Below are positions 43,801 to 55,635 of a DNA stretch of 64,000 bases, in pieces. The first letter of the stretch is position 1. Every line of letters starts with the position of its first letter. Below the pieces are notes generated by a model. The model was not told the DNA's origin, made no database searches, and saw only the letters and a program-made list of their open reading frames with translations. The stretch spans positions 24,700,002 through 24,764,001 of the forward strand of contig OY987242.1 of the NCBI GenBank assembly GCA_963920765.1. The letters run 5' to 3'. The translations under genes and the position numbers were made by a program. Origin of the DNA: Ulota crispa. Lineage: Eukaryota > Streptophyta > Bryopsida > Orthotrichales > Orthotrichaceae.

Positions 43801-44112
43801 GGTGATGAAGTGATGGTTATGAGTAACATAGTGGTGGTTTTGGGTAACTTACATGATAATTTTGAGTGTCCCATCTCACTATTTAAGAACCATTAACCAT
43901 TGTTTTTAACATCTCTTACACATGGCTTTACAATTTTATTGATTTTGGATTTTGAAAAATCTTTGCAAACAAATGCTTGCAATTGGAACTTTGAAATTGA
44001 TGCCAATATTTTTGGTTTCCTCTTCCTAACTTGACAATCTTATTTTCAAAGTTCATTGATTGATTTCCCTACCCAAAAACCCTTAGATTGACGCTTATGG
44101 GTGCTCCTACCT
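43569..44112. mobile_element. TA|AGGTAG-ended element with minisatellite remnants
   Basis: Left end TA|AGGTAGCAGCACCCATAAG (also at 43717 because of the duplication), right end TTATGGGTGCTCCTACCT|TA (44113-44114). In reverse orientation it is homologous to 30159-30713, including GTGATGGTTATGGGTGATGA minisatellite units and the AACTTTGAAATTGATGCC region. Confidence 0.78.
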
Positions 44113-44114
44113 TA

Positions 44115-44889
44115 GAACAAAGCTAATTTTTCTAACCCTTTACATTGGTTCCACATCCCAGCTTTACAAGTCGCAATTCAAGCTACATTTCAATCTTATT
44201 AAAGTAATTAAGGGCTGAGAGATATTTAAAAAACATTTTACTATTGCAAACAAATTTGTTTTTGGAAGTTGGGTTTCATTTTTTTCTAATCCTCACCCTT
44301 GACTCAAAGTTCCACACTCTTGGAGCCAAGTTTCCTAAACAATGTTGCCAATGCAAGCATAGTCCAATTGAACAAGAACTTGGGATATAGAACGCGAGGT
44401 GAAGTTGTAAGCACCAATTGTCAACCTATCAACCAATTAGATATTGAGATCCCATTGAACACAAGATTGAACATAAATCAGAGATCCAAAAAAAACAAAG
44501 CAGATATATCACACGAGGCCAGGCTTTGTCCATATATCATCAACACTAGCTCATTTTTTGAGCAAGGTACTCACACAACCCATAAATGCTGAGACTGATG
44601 TTTTTTGTTTGATGGATTACAAAAAAAGAAAAGCTTTATAGGATGGAAAAGAGGTATTACTCATCTGGTTTTTTAAGAAGTGATCACAGATACATGGTTC
44701 AGAAAGTAAAATATAACCTCACCAATACACTTATATTTTTAAGTAACCCAAATTGTGAGAAGATTCACAAACTCAATGTTAGGTCTCATGTTGTCATTTT
44801 AGCAAATTTCATGGAGACAACAAGCATTGTGGACTTTTGCAATTTTTGAAAACAATATTATGATGTGCAAGTACTTGCTACATTGGTTT
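44115..44889. other. Intergenic, nothing recognised
   Basis: AT-rich. The open frames at 44299-44592 and 44643-44849 show no recognisable family. Confidence 0.45.
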
Positions 44890-45210
44890 AAAGGAGGCTC
44901 ATAAACCATCCATCTAATGGCTAAAACTGGATTTTGGGGGGTGAAACTTTTTGAAATATTTTTCAGTAAATTTTCCTTGAAAGTCAAGAGGAATTGGCAT
45001 CTAACCCAAGTTGCTTCATATTTTTTAGAGCTTTGTGGACATAATTTATAAAATTGAAGTTGAAGTGCATAGAGCTTTAAAACTGTCCACCTCCTCAAAT
45101 GTACTCCACTTGTGCATTTTTGAAATCTATAAAAAATAGCATGTGCAAATTGTGTGCATTTGAGAAAGTGGACGATTTTAATACCCGGACGATTTCAGAG
45201 CCTCCTACCT
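44890..45210. mobile_element. MITE of the TA|AGGTAGGAGGCTC family
   Basis: Right end GAGCCTCCTACCT|TA (45211-45212); left end worn (AAAGGAGGCTCATAAACC). The interior AAGAGGAATTGGCATCTAAC ... CCACCTCCTCAAATGTACTC matches 46864-47190 and 24190-24501. Confidence 0.78.
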
Positions 45211-45214
45211 TAGT

Positions 45215-46863
45215 GTTACTGCAAAGAGGCAATCACAATTGTTTAGGGGTTAAACTTCCTTTAGTAGCTTCTCTCAATGCAAAGCCTTCTCCTTTGTACA
45301 TGGTCCAAAGCCTATAGAGCTAGTTGCTAATGTACGCCATATCCTCGAAGGTCCACTTAGCGTTTTTCATCTAATTTTCTTTTCTTTTAATTTGATTTTC
45401 ATGGTCCAGTTATTAGTTTCAAGGATCCTTAATTCAAGTTCAAAAAAATAATTTTATGGATGTACTCAAGAAAATGAGGTTCTAATAGCATTGAAGGCTA
45501 ATTCTCTAGTTCAACTCCCATTTCAATTAGATTCTTAATTTTTAAGGAATCCGATTCTACAGCGATCATATGTTTAAAGTGAATTAGTTTTTAATATGAT
45601 TTGCAAACCATGAACTCTTATATTGTCCGTTGGAATCTCTACATTGTGGAGTTGGCGCTGTACCTAACTAAATATGCAAGGCCAGTACACAGACAATTTG
45701 TTCCATTTCTAGCAATTTCTGCATGAGAAATTTAGATGCTTTTTTACATGAGCAATAACATTATATTTTCAAACACATAATCATATTTATGGCTATAAGT
45801 TATGAATAAGTATCATCGCTTTTCGATGTGCAATTAGATGGTAAAGATGTATTCAAAAAAGACTCTAATACTGTTGACTTGAAAAATACGAAACAAGTTG
45901 GAAAGAAGCGAGATTTTAGTTTAAACAATTGAGTTTGAAAACAAACATAATCTCAATTTCCAGCTTGTTTCTTTTAAATTCCATTGCAGTCTTTGTCTAG
46001 TTTAGACCCCTCTTGCATTCCGTTTATTTATTTATTAGGTAAGTGGATGCATGAGACCTCCATATTTTGCTTATATGTATGGACATGTTCTGATTGTTTG
46101 TCAAAATGTTGGAAGTTTTGTTGATTTTTTGTATAATTGAGAATTGAATAAATTCTTTTAATAAGTCTAAAATTGCATAAATAGTATAGTTTTAGAAAAA
46201 CAAGGCACATTTTTGAAAATTTGAATACATATTTTAAAATGAATAGAAAAACACTTGATAAGAGCACTCAAGAGATAGTATGCAATGTTCTATCTTGTAG
46301 TTCAATTTTTTTTTAAATGATTTGAATGTCTTCAAAGTTTTTCATTTACCAAGTCTAGCTTTTTTTTTCCACTTTTGTGTCTATCTTAAAATATAAACAA
46401 TAATAATATTTATGCAAAATGGCATACCAAAAGTCATTTCTTTTTAAGTTCACAAATTTTGACCAAAAATATGTTTTGAAGGTGTCTACAATTCACTTGA
46501 CCTCTATTATGTAAAAAACTAAGCATACTTATAGTTATTGGAAGTAGTCAACTGGTTGGCTACTGCATTATGTAGCAAATGTGGAAGGCTTTGTTGAAAT
46601 CTTTGCTTTTAAGAACCTACAATCCAACATTGAAAACAAAAACGTGAATGGTAAGTCAATCTCAAAAGGATTTTGTTCTAGATAGTGATGAAGAGTGCAA
46701 GGTCTTGTTAGGAATTAAAACTATAAATTGAGTTGGGATAGAAAGATCATGTAAACTCCAAGGCTGTTTGTCATATTCATTACGTTCAAGAAGCACTCCT
46801 TGTATTTGTCTCCAAATTTAAAGAGGATGTTGGGACTTTTAACTCCCCATGCAATGTAGTGTA
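45215..46863. other. Intergenic, nothing recognised
   Basis: AT-rich with no coding or inverted-repeat signal apart from short homopolymers. Confidence 0.45.
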
Positions 46864-47190
46864 AGGTAAGAGGCTCGTAAACCAACCATCTAATAACTGA
46901 AACTAAATTTTGGGGTGGTGGAACTTCTTGAAATATTTTTTAGTAAATTTTCCTTGAAAGACAAGAGGAATTGGCATCTAACTCAAGAATATTTTTATTT
47001 TTTTAGAGTAATGTGGAATTAATTACGAAATTTTGAAGTGGAAAGGTCATATGGTTCTAAAATGGTGCACCTCCTCAAATGTACGTCTACTATACATTAT
47101 GGAAAGGCTATGAATAAGACATGTACTAATTGAGATCATTTGGGGAGGTGAACAGAATTAGTGCCCTAACGGAGTTCGAGCCTCCCACCT
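46864..47190. mobile_element. MITE of the TA|AGGTAGGAGGCTC family (best ends)
   Basis: TA|AGGTAAGAGGCTCGTAAACC at the left; GAGCCTCCCACCT|TA (47191-47192) at the right. 327 bp. An inner inverted pair (CACCTCCTCAAATG / CATTTGGGGAGGTG) is conserved in the family. Confidence 0.82.
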
Positions 47191-47194
47191 TATA

Positions 47195-49527
47195 CTCAAA
47201 AACAAGAACAAAACTCACTTCCACACTTTTAGAGCCATAGTTGAAGAGTGAAGATATTAATTACCATGTCTAAATATAATATATATGATTTTGTGCTAGG
47301 AGCCAATCATGTCTTTTATATAGTATATAAACAAAATGCAATTTCTTTAAGGTTTGCGCATGAAAATCCTACCTTCACAAGTAGGAAAATACCTTGACAA
47401 ACAAAAGAAGAATATCATTGCAAACAAAGAATTTCACAACTAATAAGTGCCTCAACTATTCTAAAAGCATTTTGAAAGACAAATAAAGGTTGACCTTCTA
47501 CTATAAAAAAGAGGACAAAAAACATGGCTTAACAAAAATCAAGACATGAGCAAAACAAAGGAAGTATCACTTTACATTCAAGGCAAAACTCTAAGTCACC
47601 TTCAGCCATCCACCCAATTTTCATTCATACTTTTGTGTTTACATTCAATGTAGTTTCCAATCAACATGTATACCAGTAAATTATCTTCACGTGACCATTT
47701 GTTACTCCATTAGTGAATTTAGGTGGATTGAGACCAAGCTTGTGTGTAATAGATTTGCAAGGTGTAATTATGTATTAAATAGAATAGATAAAAATGTAAA
47801 GATTAAAATGAGCATAGTATGTAAAACTAAAGGACATTTTGCTCTAGGTTCCACATCTGACTATGCAAGTTCCAATATAACACCAATATTTTACTTTGTT
47901 GGATGTAAAAGGCAAAATGGCTTAATAATGTCATGCAAACATATTTTTGGAACTTGACTTTAAAGCAAAAGTTAAATTTTTACTGCATACACTCTTTGAG
48001 CAAATCCCAACTTTTTTTTGCATAAGCACTTCCATGTAGGTATTTCTACATGAACATAGGCTAACAATATAGAGTTCAACTATCAATCCTAATTTCAACA
48101 TCTCAATGAATCAACTTTTAAAAAATTATTGAAACTTGGGACTCAAGATATAACACAAACCATCCCTCTTTGTGGAATATGGACTTTGACATACTATTTT
48201 AGAGCATAATAGTGCAAAATTGCACCCACTGAATATAATTTAATTAAGAACAAGTCAAATTCTAAGGATAGTACTCCTTAATGAGTTTCCATCTCAAACA
48301 AAACATCACATGAAATCACCTTGTTTCTAAACAATGTTAACATAACAAGCTAAAATGCCAAAAAACCAAAAAACCAAAAGGCATCCAAATTATGCATGAA
48401 TATATAGATAAGCAATTTCAACACACTATTTATATTTCTATTCCAATGCTCTCTAAAACATGGAATAAGAGTAAGGGAGGGATTTTCTCTTAATAAAACA
48501 CATGACCATTAGTGGTCACATTCAAAGTAAATAACAAGGATTTTTCAAAATATTGGGTTCAAGGCAATATTAGTCAAAGCACAAGTATGAGACCTAGAAA
48601 CGACAAAAAGAGAGCCTTGTTATGTGAGCAATTCTTATAACAACTTCCCTAAGAAGTTTGTTGTCCTAATGTGTTACCATATTTATAATTGCCATAGACA
48701 TGGAAGTGCGTGGTTGAGAAGCCTAACTGCAAAAGAGGTGAAAATATTGCAAAAGGAATTGTTGAAGAATCAATTGCACTTGCCTAGTGATCAACTCTTT
48801 GAGCTTTGCAAGTTTTGAGACAAGACTGCTCTTGTGCCAAGGTTGTGAATTTCTTGTTTAGTTTTGCAACCAAATTGGGAACAAATTTTCTTGTTACGCT
48901 TGGACCCACCTCCACTATAATTACTATGCCCCAATCCTAGCCACAATGAGGATGCCCTTACCATTTTGAATTTTCCTTGAATTTTTTTTTTTAAAAAAAT
49001 TCAATGTTTTTTTAGTATACATAAATTTTCCAATAATTTCATCACTTATTTCATGAGAATTTCTTGGACGAAATTTCTGTTTTGTTTTTTTTTGTAATGT
49101 TGAGTTTTTTTTTGTCCACGTATCATTGAATACAAAGGCTTGATGTTGGAACAGGAAAAAGCCCTACTTTATTGATGTCAGCCGCGGTTGGAGGGGGGTA
49201 CATCATGGCACATGAGTCCACCTACAGTGGTTCATAACTTTCATATCATGCATTGTCACCTGTTGGCCCCCGAAGACCCCTTGAAATACTCCACAATTCC
49301 CCCAAAAAAACTCAAACCAAAAACAAAAAAGTCGATGTGTTTTTAAGTACAGTCGAGACTAATAATTGATTGCTGACTTTCCAATAATAATAATAACAAA
49401 AGTCCCACAGACCCACACTATGTCTCCATGATCCCATCCATCATATCCATTCGGTTGGATTTTGTCCTCGAGTAAATAAAAGATAATAGGAGTCACTCAA
49501 AGGAATAAAGGTTTTTTTTAAAGGTTT
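47195..49527. other. Intergenic, nothing firmly recognised
   Basis: Long AT-rich stretch. The open frames 47691-47957 and 48624-48818 match no family I know. A slightly GC-richer patch lies at 49180-49300. Confidence 0.45.
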
Positions 49528-49531
49528 TTAA

Positions 49532-50476
49532 CCCTTAAAGGATTGTTGTCCTTTGGGGGACAAATGGGATTTTGGGCATGTATCTATGGCTAAGCTACTT
49601 TGCATGATTTTTTGAAACTTTTATTGAAGTTGAGGAATTTAAAGATCTACGTGAAAATGTAATTTTTTCTTCATTCTGATAACTACTGAAGAAGTTATGC
49701 ATGAATAATTGAAAAACAGGGGACTATTGGGCAACCAAAAAAAATTTGAATTTAAAATTTTTTTTTTTTTGAAATTGGTTTTTTAGATTTTTATGTATTT
49801 GGGAAGCCTTGAATCATTCAATTTTGATAGATGAGATGAAAGTTATGAGAAGTTTTAGTTTGCGGGTAGGTATAGGACTCCCAAACCTCCATTCCTTTTC
49901 CTCCTTGTAAAAATTTTTGCTTTACTTTTTTGAGCTCTTTGTGTATTTGTTTTTTTACATTTTTTTTCCAAGTTGTAGTAGACTAAGATTCCTTGGTTTC
50001 TACCTTTTGGATCAAAGTAATTCAGATTTCTAAATTTTACATAAATCCTCCAATTTTGCCTAGTGTATTTGTAAAATTCTAGACCTTCTAGCATTGTAGG
50101 ATTTTACAAAGTATGATCCACATGTCCAATTCATCTGAAAGTTCTCCCACACATACCTAACTTGGTTTTGGACATGATAAAAAAAATCCTCAACTTTGCG
50201 TAGAGTAATTTTTTTGGGTTATCAATGGTCAAAGGCTTTTGAAAATTCCAGGCAATAAAGAAAAAAACTTTTTTCTTCACTTTGGATGTAAATATCTCAC
50301 TCTTCAACATTTGGATTGAGTTGATTTTTTCCCATAGTCTAGGCCAAGATCCTATGGTTGGATTTTCCAAAAAAAAGTTTTGCTTTTTTTTTTTTTTTTT
50401 TTCTATTCTACTCACTCTCCCAAAAGTGGCAGTTTTACACTGAAATTCATAGAAAAAGGCCGTGGTCCTTTAGGGG
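49532..50476. mobile_element. TTAA-bounded element, subfamily C (945 bp)
   Basis: TTAA (49528-49531)|CCCTTAAAGGA at the left; TCCTTTAGGGG|TTAA (50477-50480) at the right. The text after the left end (GGGGGACAAATGGGATTTTG, GATTTTTTGAAACTTTTAT) is shared with 55861-56488, and the GAAGCTTTGAATCATTCAAT-type block with 57926-58858. No transposase. Confidence 0.82.
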
Positions 50477-50584
50477 TTAAATAAAATCTTCATCACAACA
50501 GCTGAAATACTTTGAAATTATGAAAAACAATCATATGCCTTTATTTTATGCTTGTAGAATTATTTATTGATAATAAGTAAAGAG

Positions 50585-51012
50585 AATTGATATATGCACA
50601 CCGCAATTTGATTTATGCACATCGCGATTTGATTTATGCACACTCGGGGGTGAATTTTAGATATTTATCACTGATAAGCTGAATTTGTAAAGTTTGAGTT
50701 CAAATTTGGATTTGGAGACCTTGATTTAGTCTAGAATCATGTAGGAGGTTGCAATTGAACAATGCTCAGTGGAAAATCTTTGCTTTTTTTACAAAGAAGG
50801 ATAACAGTAATAATTTGCCTCCTAGCTAAGCCTTTCCACTAGGCATTGTTCAATTGTAACATCCTTCACAATTCTAGACTAAATGAAGGTCTCTAAATCC
50901 ACATCTAAATTCAAAATTTACAAATTTGGCTTGTCAATGGTAAATATCTAAAATCTACCCCCTAGTGTGCAACTCTGCACATATCAAACCCTGGGTGTGC
51001 GTATTTTAATTC
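50585..51012. mobile_element. Foldback element, AATTGATATATGCACAC family, copy 1
   Basis: The two halves are imperfect inverted copies over ~190 bp each (TTGGAGACCTTGATTTAGTC against GACTAAATGAAGGTCTC; GCAATTGAACAATG against CATTGTTCAATTG). The left end repeats GATTTATGCACA twice, a local expansion. Confidence 0.78.
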
Positions 51013-51141
51013 CCTAAACAAATATGTATTTTATTTTAAATCAAACATAAAAAGGATTGATATGGAATTTGTAACCAATCCTTTTGTACTTGTTATTTGA
51101 ATGTTAAATTGGAGAATTTTTTTTTTTAATATTAAAAATGG

Positions 51142-51523
51142 GGAAATTACAAATAGGGGCATGAAAACGTAAAATATTACAAACAGGGGTGCACTTTCAA
51201 ATAATTACAAATAGGGGCACAATTTTTAAAAAATTGTAATTTTTTTAATGTTAGCTAATTTCTAAAAAAACTAAAAATTCTCTCCAAATCAAGCCAAAAT
51301 AAAGGAATTTTGAGTAAAGAGGATGGTGATTTTTGAAAACTTTAGATTTTTTAGAAGTTAGCTAACATTTTATGTGATATATCTAAATTAACAGATGTCC
51401 AAACCAAAAAAATTATAAAAATTTACTTTTTTTTGTTGAAATTGTGCCCCTACTTATAGTTAATTTGAAACTACACCCCTATCTATAATATTTTACATTT
51501 TCATGCCCTTATTTGTAATTTCC
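51142..51523. mobile_element. MITE with ~90-bp inverted ends
   Basis: Left GGAAATTACAAATAGGGGCA then TGAAAACGTAAAATATTACA; right is the complement (TGTAAAATATT... on the other strand, ending ATTTGTAATTTCC). Two AGGGG(T/C)(G/A)CA blocks in each arm. 382 bp; the superfamily is not clear because no target duplication can be read. Confidence 0.75.
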
Positions 51524-51529
51524 GCATTA

Positions 51530-53073
51530 AATTTGACAATGTTTTGGATATAGAATGTCATTTATGATAACGTTGAATTACTTTAAGGTTGACTTGGATG
51601 AAACTAATGACTATGTTGGATAAAATGTTCCATTAAAATCTTTGTTAAGGAGTTGGCTAAGGACCTTACAATGTTGCCCGTGGTTCCTATTGTCTTTTGT
51701 TGACTCCATTTCAATCATCAATATTTATCATTCAAACTTGGAAAAAGTCAATTTTTATATTGAAGATGATCATCAAGGATTGAAACTTCTATTTGTGTTT
51801 ATAGTCATTGTGTTCTTTTGAAAGAGTTTTTTAAAGCATATACATTTATGAGCAAAAAACACATTTCAAAGACTTTTGAAATAAATTGCTATGAAATTGT
51901 AAACTCAAAACAAACTAGTGATTTTTTTCACATGTTAGATTAATCAAGGGTGAGTTAACGGAAATTTTCTCATCTTTTGATTTTATAAACCTAACCATTG
52001 GATCTTGCATTGAACTATGCAACTTTTTTTGGGAAGCTTGACCTTGTAGATTTGAGAAATATGATCATTTGAAGTTGGTCTAAACAAATGTTTGGCATTT
52101 GTCCAGAATTTTCAGATCCCTTTGATCCCATGGTGTGGATTTTGTTGCATTATGGGTGCTAAGTTTATCAGTTTAACATGCTCTAAAGAATGTTAAGCAT
52201 ACCTACATAAATTTTTATGGCAATCCAAGACATGGAGGACATTCTACATAAACTTGCAATGCAAACATGTGCTACAAATTAAATGTACAATGAACTTTTT
52301 GCAAACCAAACTTCCAAGACTTATTTTGGAAAATAAAAATCCAAACAATAGATTCAAAGATTTTGGCTTCATTGAAAATCACAAAAAAAAGAAAAAAAGA
52401 AGCTCTAGGTGCTATTACAATTTGAAAGCTAGTGTATTTATCTAACATAATAATGCTTTGGGCATACTCAAATAAGATCCTTGTTTGTTCTAGATGAGTT
52501 TCCATTGTGTTCTCAAGTTTGTTCCTATGGATGAGAATGATTCATATGTTTTTTTCAACCATCCAATGCTCTATGTGAATGTAACCAATTTTCATGAGAC
52601 TAAGGCACATTGAAGTTCCTCTTTAAGGCATCAATTTCTTCCCATTCAATATGTGACTTTGGAAAGTCCTAGGGACCCAAGAGGAGACACATGAGCTTTA
52701 CTCATTGCCCCTTCTCTTAATAGAGTTGCCCTCTCAACTTGCTCTTGGAAAAGTCTAAGGATAATTGACATGCCTCTCTTGTCCTTCTAATGTACAAATT
52801 CTCCAAAGTCCTCCATAACTTTTGAACTCTAAATTTGATTTTCAACAAAAATATTATAATTCCATATAACCCTTACAAAACCTTGTTTCATAAAAAAGTT
52901 CCAAAATAATTGATCAAATATCCCAATAGTACAGGCCTCCTCAAAATCCTTTTTGCCCTTAATAACCCAACAAAGCTCAAATCTCAAGTTGAGGTGGGAC
53001 TTGTGGAGATAGGATGTGGGATGTGGTGTGAACTACCCCTAAGGGTCAAGTTGATCTTAGGTCATGAATACAC
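51530..53073. other. Intergenic, nothing firmly recognised
   Basis: AT-rich. Near 52985-53040 is AAGTTGAGGTGGGA and GGTGTGAACTACCCC text resembling the end of the 53930-54651 element, so a worn copy of that family may end here. Confidence 0.4.
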
Positions 53074-53077
53074 TTAA

Positions 53078-53721
53078 CCCTTGAGGGATGCTGTTGTTTT
53101 GTATACGGATGGGGCATTTGGGTAGCATTTGAATCCCCTTGGAGTTGTAAATTTCAAACTAAGTCATAATCACACTATTGATCAACCATGACTTTTTGAG
53201 AAATTTTTTACATTTGCCATAAAGTCATTTCTTCAAATATTACATGGCCCTCACGGCATCCCCAATCCAGTAGGTATATTAGCCCCGCCATCTGTGTCAA
53301 ACAGGGTCTGACTGTGGCTCTCTTACAGAGTAGGGCCTTTTCCCAATCCACCACCTCCCAATGCACATACCTTATGACACTCACTAACCACAAAATTTTA
53401 TTAGTTTATGTCTTTTTTAAGTGCTTATGTGTGAGTGATTCATGTCAGAAGTATTTGAAATTCTCTGAAATTGCGTCAGTGTTAAAGCTGGAGTGGTATG
53501 GAGGACTCTCCAAATAGTGAAAATTTGCAAGAGAGGGGCTCTTATGTGGGGAGCCCTGAAAAATGCAATATAATTTAACTGCTACATTGGAGCCCATGTT
53601 TTTGCTCAAATCCTGTTTAAAACCTTGCACAAGCTTTTGCATATACTTCTTTTACGGATGCATTGGGGATGCCCTCGTACAAATACAGACCACATATTTG
53701 GTAGGTAACTTCTTTTAAGGG
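53078..53721. mobile_element. TTAA-bounded MITE, subfamily B, interrupted
   Basis: TTAA (53074-53077)|CCCTTGAGGGATGC at the left; TTCTTTTAAGGG|TTAG (53722-53725) at the right. Its outer 176 and 47 bp align with the 248-bp uninterrupted element at 25332-25579; the extra ~420 bp is the nested element at 53254-53674. Confidence 0.75.
53254..53674. mobile_element. Nested hAT-like MITE (GGCATCCCCAAT ends)
   Basis: Left GGCATCCCCAATCC and right ATTGGGGATGCC are inverted. The flanks GCCCTCAC and GCCCTCGT could be a worn 8-bp duplication as made by hAT elements (6 of 8 match, depending on where the ends are placed). The empty site is represented by 25332-25579. Confidence 0.6.
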
Positions 53722-53929
53722 TTAGATCCTAATGGGGACATGTGACTATTCAATTAAGTGGCTACAAAACCTTTCTTTTGTATGGGCATGCAAGCTAACT
53801 TACGGGGGTGAATCAAATATTAGTCGGAGTGAACTTGGGGACTAGGTCTTGGTCCAGAAAGCAATAAAAGCTTTGTGCCCGGTCCATAATGTCTTTTGTG
53901 AGCATGGTTTTTGAAAAGTCTGGGGGGTT

Positions 53930-54651
53930 CACACTATGTCCCATATTGGAATTTCAGAAATCATACTGTGATTGGTCGAGAGTCAAAAGTTAGGACCCGG
54001 TAGTTTACACTAAATTTCAAGTCTCAAGTCATGATTCACTTAGAAAGGTTTCCATGGCAATATTTTTTGTGTGTTTTGGCGTCGAGAAGGTGGTACTTTG
54101 CTCATGGTTTGGATTGAACATTTTGCTTGATCCACTTCCAATTCAAATCCCACCAATTTTTTTGCATAAATTGTTTATGTTTTTTTTAAATATTCTTTTG
54201 TATACCTATAAATCCAACGGAATCAAGATATCAAGTTGAGGTGGGAATTGCACAAATGCAACATGGAACTTGCACACGTAGGGTGTGGAACTTAGGAGTA
54301 GTTCACACTACTTTCACATCTTGTCTTTGCAAGTCCCATCTCAACGTCAAATCCCAATTTCATTGCGTTTTTGAGGGCAAAATGGAGTACCAAAGAAAGT
54401 CATGAATATTTCATACAGAAAATATTGGTGTGACTTGGGCTAAAATTTTGGTTTAGCAAAACCGTTGACCCAAATTTGAAGTGGGATCCCATTTTCTTTG
54501 GCACCAAAACTTTCAAAAAGTACTACCATGTAAGCAACTGTGATGTGGGATGTGGGACATAGTGTGAAGCACCAAGAGTCCCAACTTTTGACTCTACACG
54601 AATCAGATTCTCAAATTTCAGTGGGACGTGGGACATAGTGTGAACTGGCCC
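53930..54651. mobile_element. Element with ~75-bp inverted ends, GGTTCACACTATGTCCC
   Basis: Left GGGGGTTCACACTATGTCCC and right GGGACATAGTGTGAACTGGC are inverted, and the match continues inward through GAGTCAAAAGTT(A/G)GGAC. A second inner pair (TCAAGTTGAGGTGGGA / TCCCATCTCAACGTCA) lies in the centre. No open frame recognised. Confidence 0.68.
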
Positions 54652-54654
54652 CTC

Positions 54655-55635
54655 ATAGTCTCAAAAGAATATGAGACTTGGTAAACGTGGAACGAACTCC
54701 AGAGGGGGCTGCGGCTGATGCACTGCAAGCTGCCTACAAACTGGGCCATGTCTGAAAAAGAATCATCCTCGTCAAGTCTGCGGACCAGATATGCTTGGGG
54801 GGGAGGTTCGAGAACATTAGGATCTCTTTAAGGTCAGTAGGAGTCAAAGCTGTTTTGAAGCGGTCCCAATCCTAGCCTTTTTTGGTTCAATCTAGGAAAT
54901 CAACTCCTCCAAGGCAGGGAAAATTTTCTTGGCAAAAACTAGCCTATATCTTACCTCAACTCAAAACCCAACTGGCGACCATAACATTAGAAAAACTCAG
55001 TGAAAATATGGATGAAGTTGTTAGGGATGTTACTCGTGAGCTAGGATCCATGAGTCATGAGTCATGAGCGTAGTTTAAATTTTACCAATGAACGTATACA
55101 CATGGTCTTGTAATTTTGCATTATAAATGTTCATCTCTTGAATAACCATTCATGGGCTCACCATTTTATGCTCACAAAACAACGTCGTTTTGAAGTTGCC
55201 AAATCTTTCCCCAAGTTTACATTAAATTTGTTAGAATTTGAATGAAATTTACTAATATTAGTATATTGTACGGATGAACGTGCACATGTTGATTCTATCC
55301 AAAATTTCCTTACTTGCTCGCAAGGTGGGGTGCATGTCGCTCTAATGGCAAAAATAAATAATAAATAAAAATCTTGCTCCAAGCTTGCAAGGATGGCTTT
55401 CACAGGTAATTAAGGTTTTTTTTGGTTCAATTTTAACAATGGGTCCAAACCCAAACTTCCACAAAAAGAGGATGAGTTGAGTTTGATCCTGGTTTAGGGG
55501 AGGGTGGCCCCGACACCCATGTGCACGTATCTTTATTTATTCTTAAAAGAAACACTAGATGACATTGGGTGCCAAATAAGGTTTTTTGAATAACCCTCAT
55601 GAGTTGAAGCTAAAAGTTTTGAAGTTTATTTTAGG
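54655..55635. other. Intergenic, nothing recognised
   Basis: Mixed composition. The 54882-55067 open frame is short with no recognisable family. No inverted repeats seen. Confidence 0.45.
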
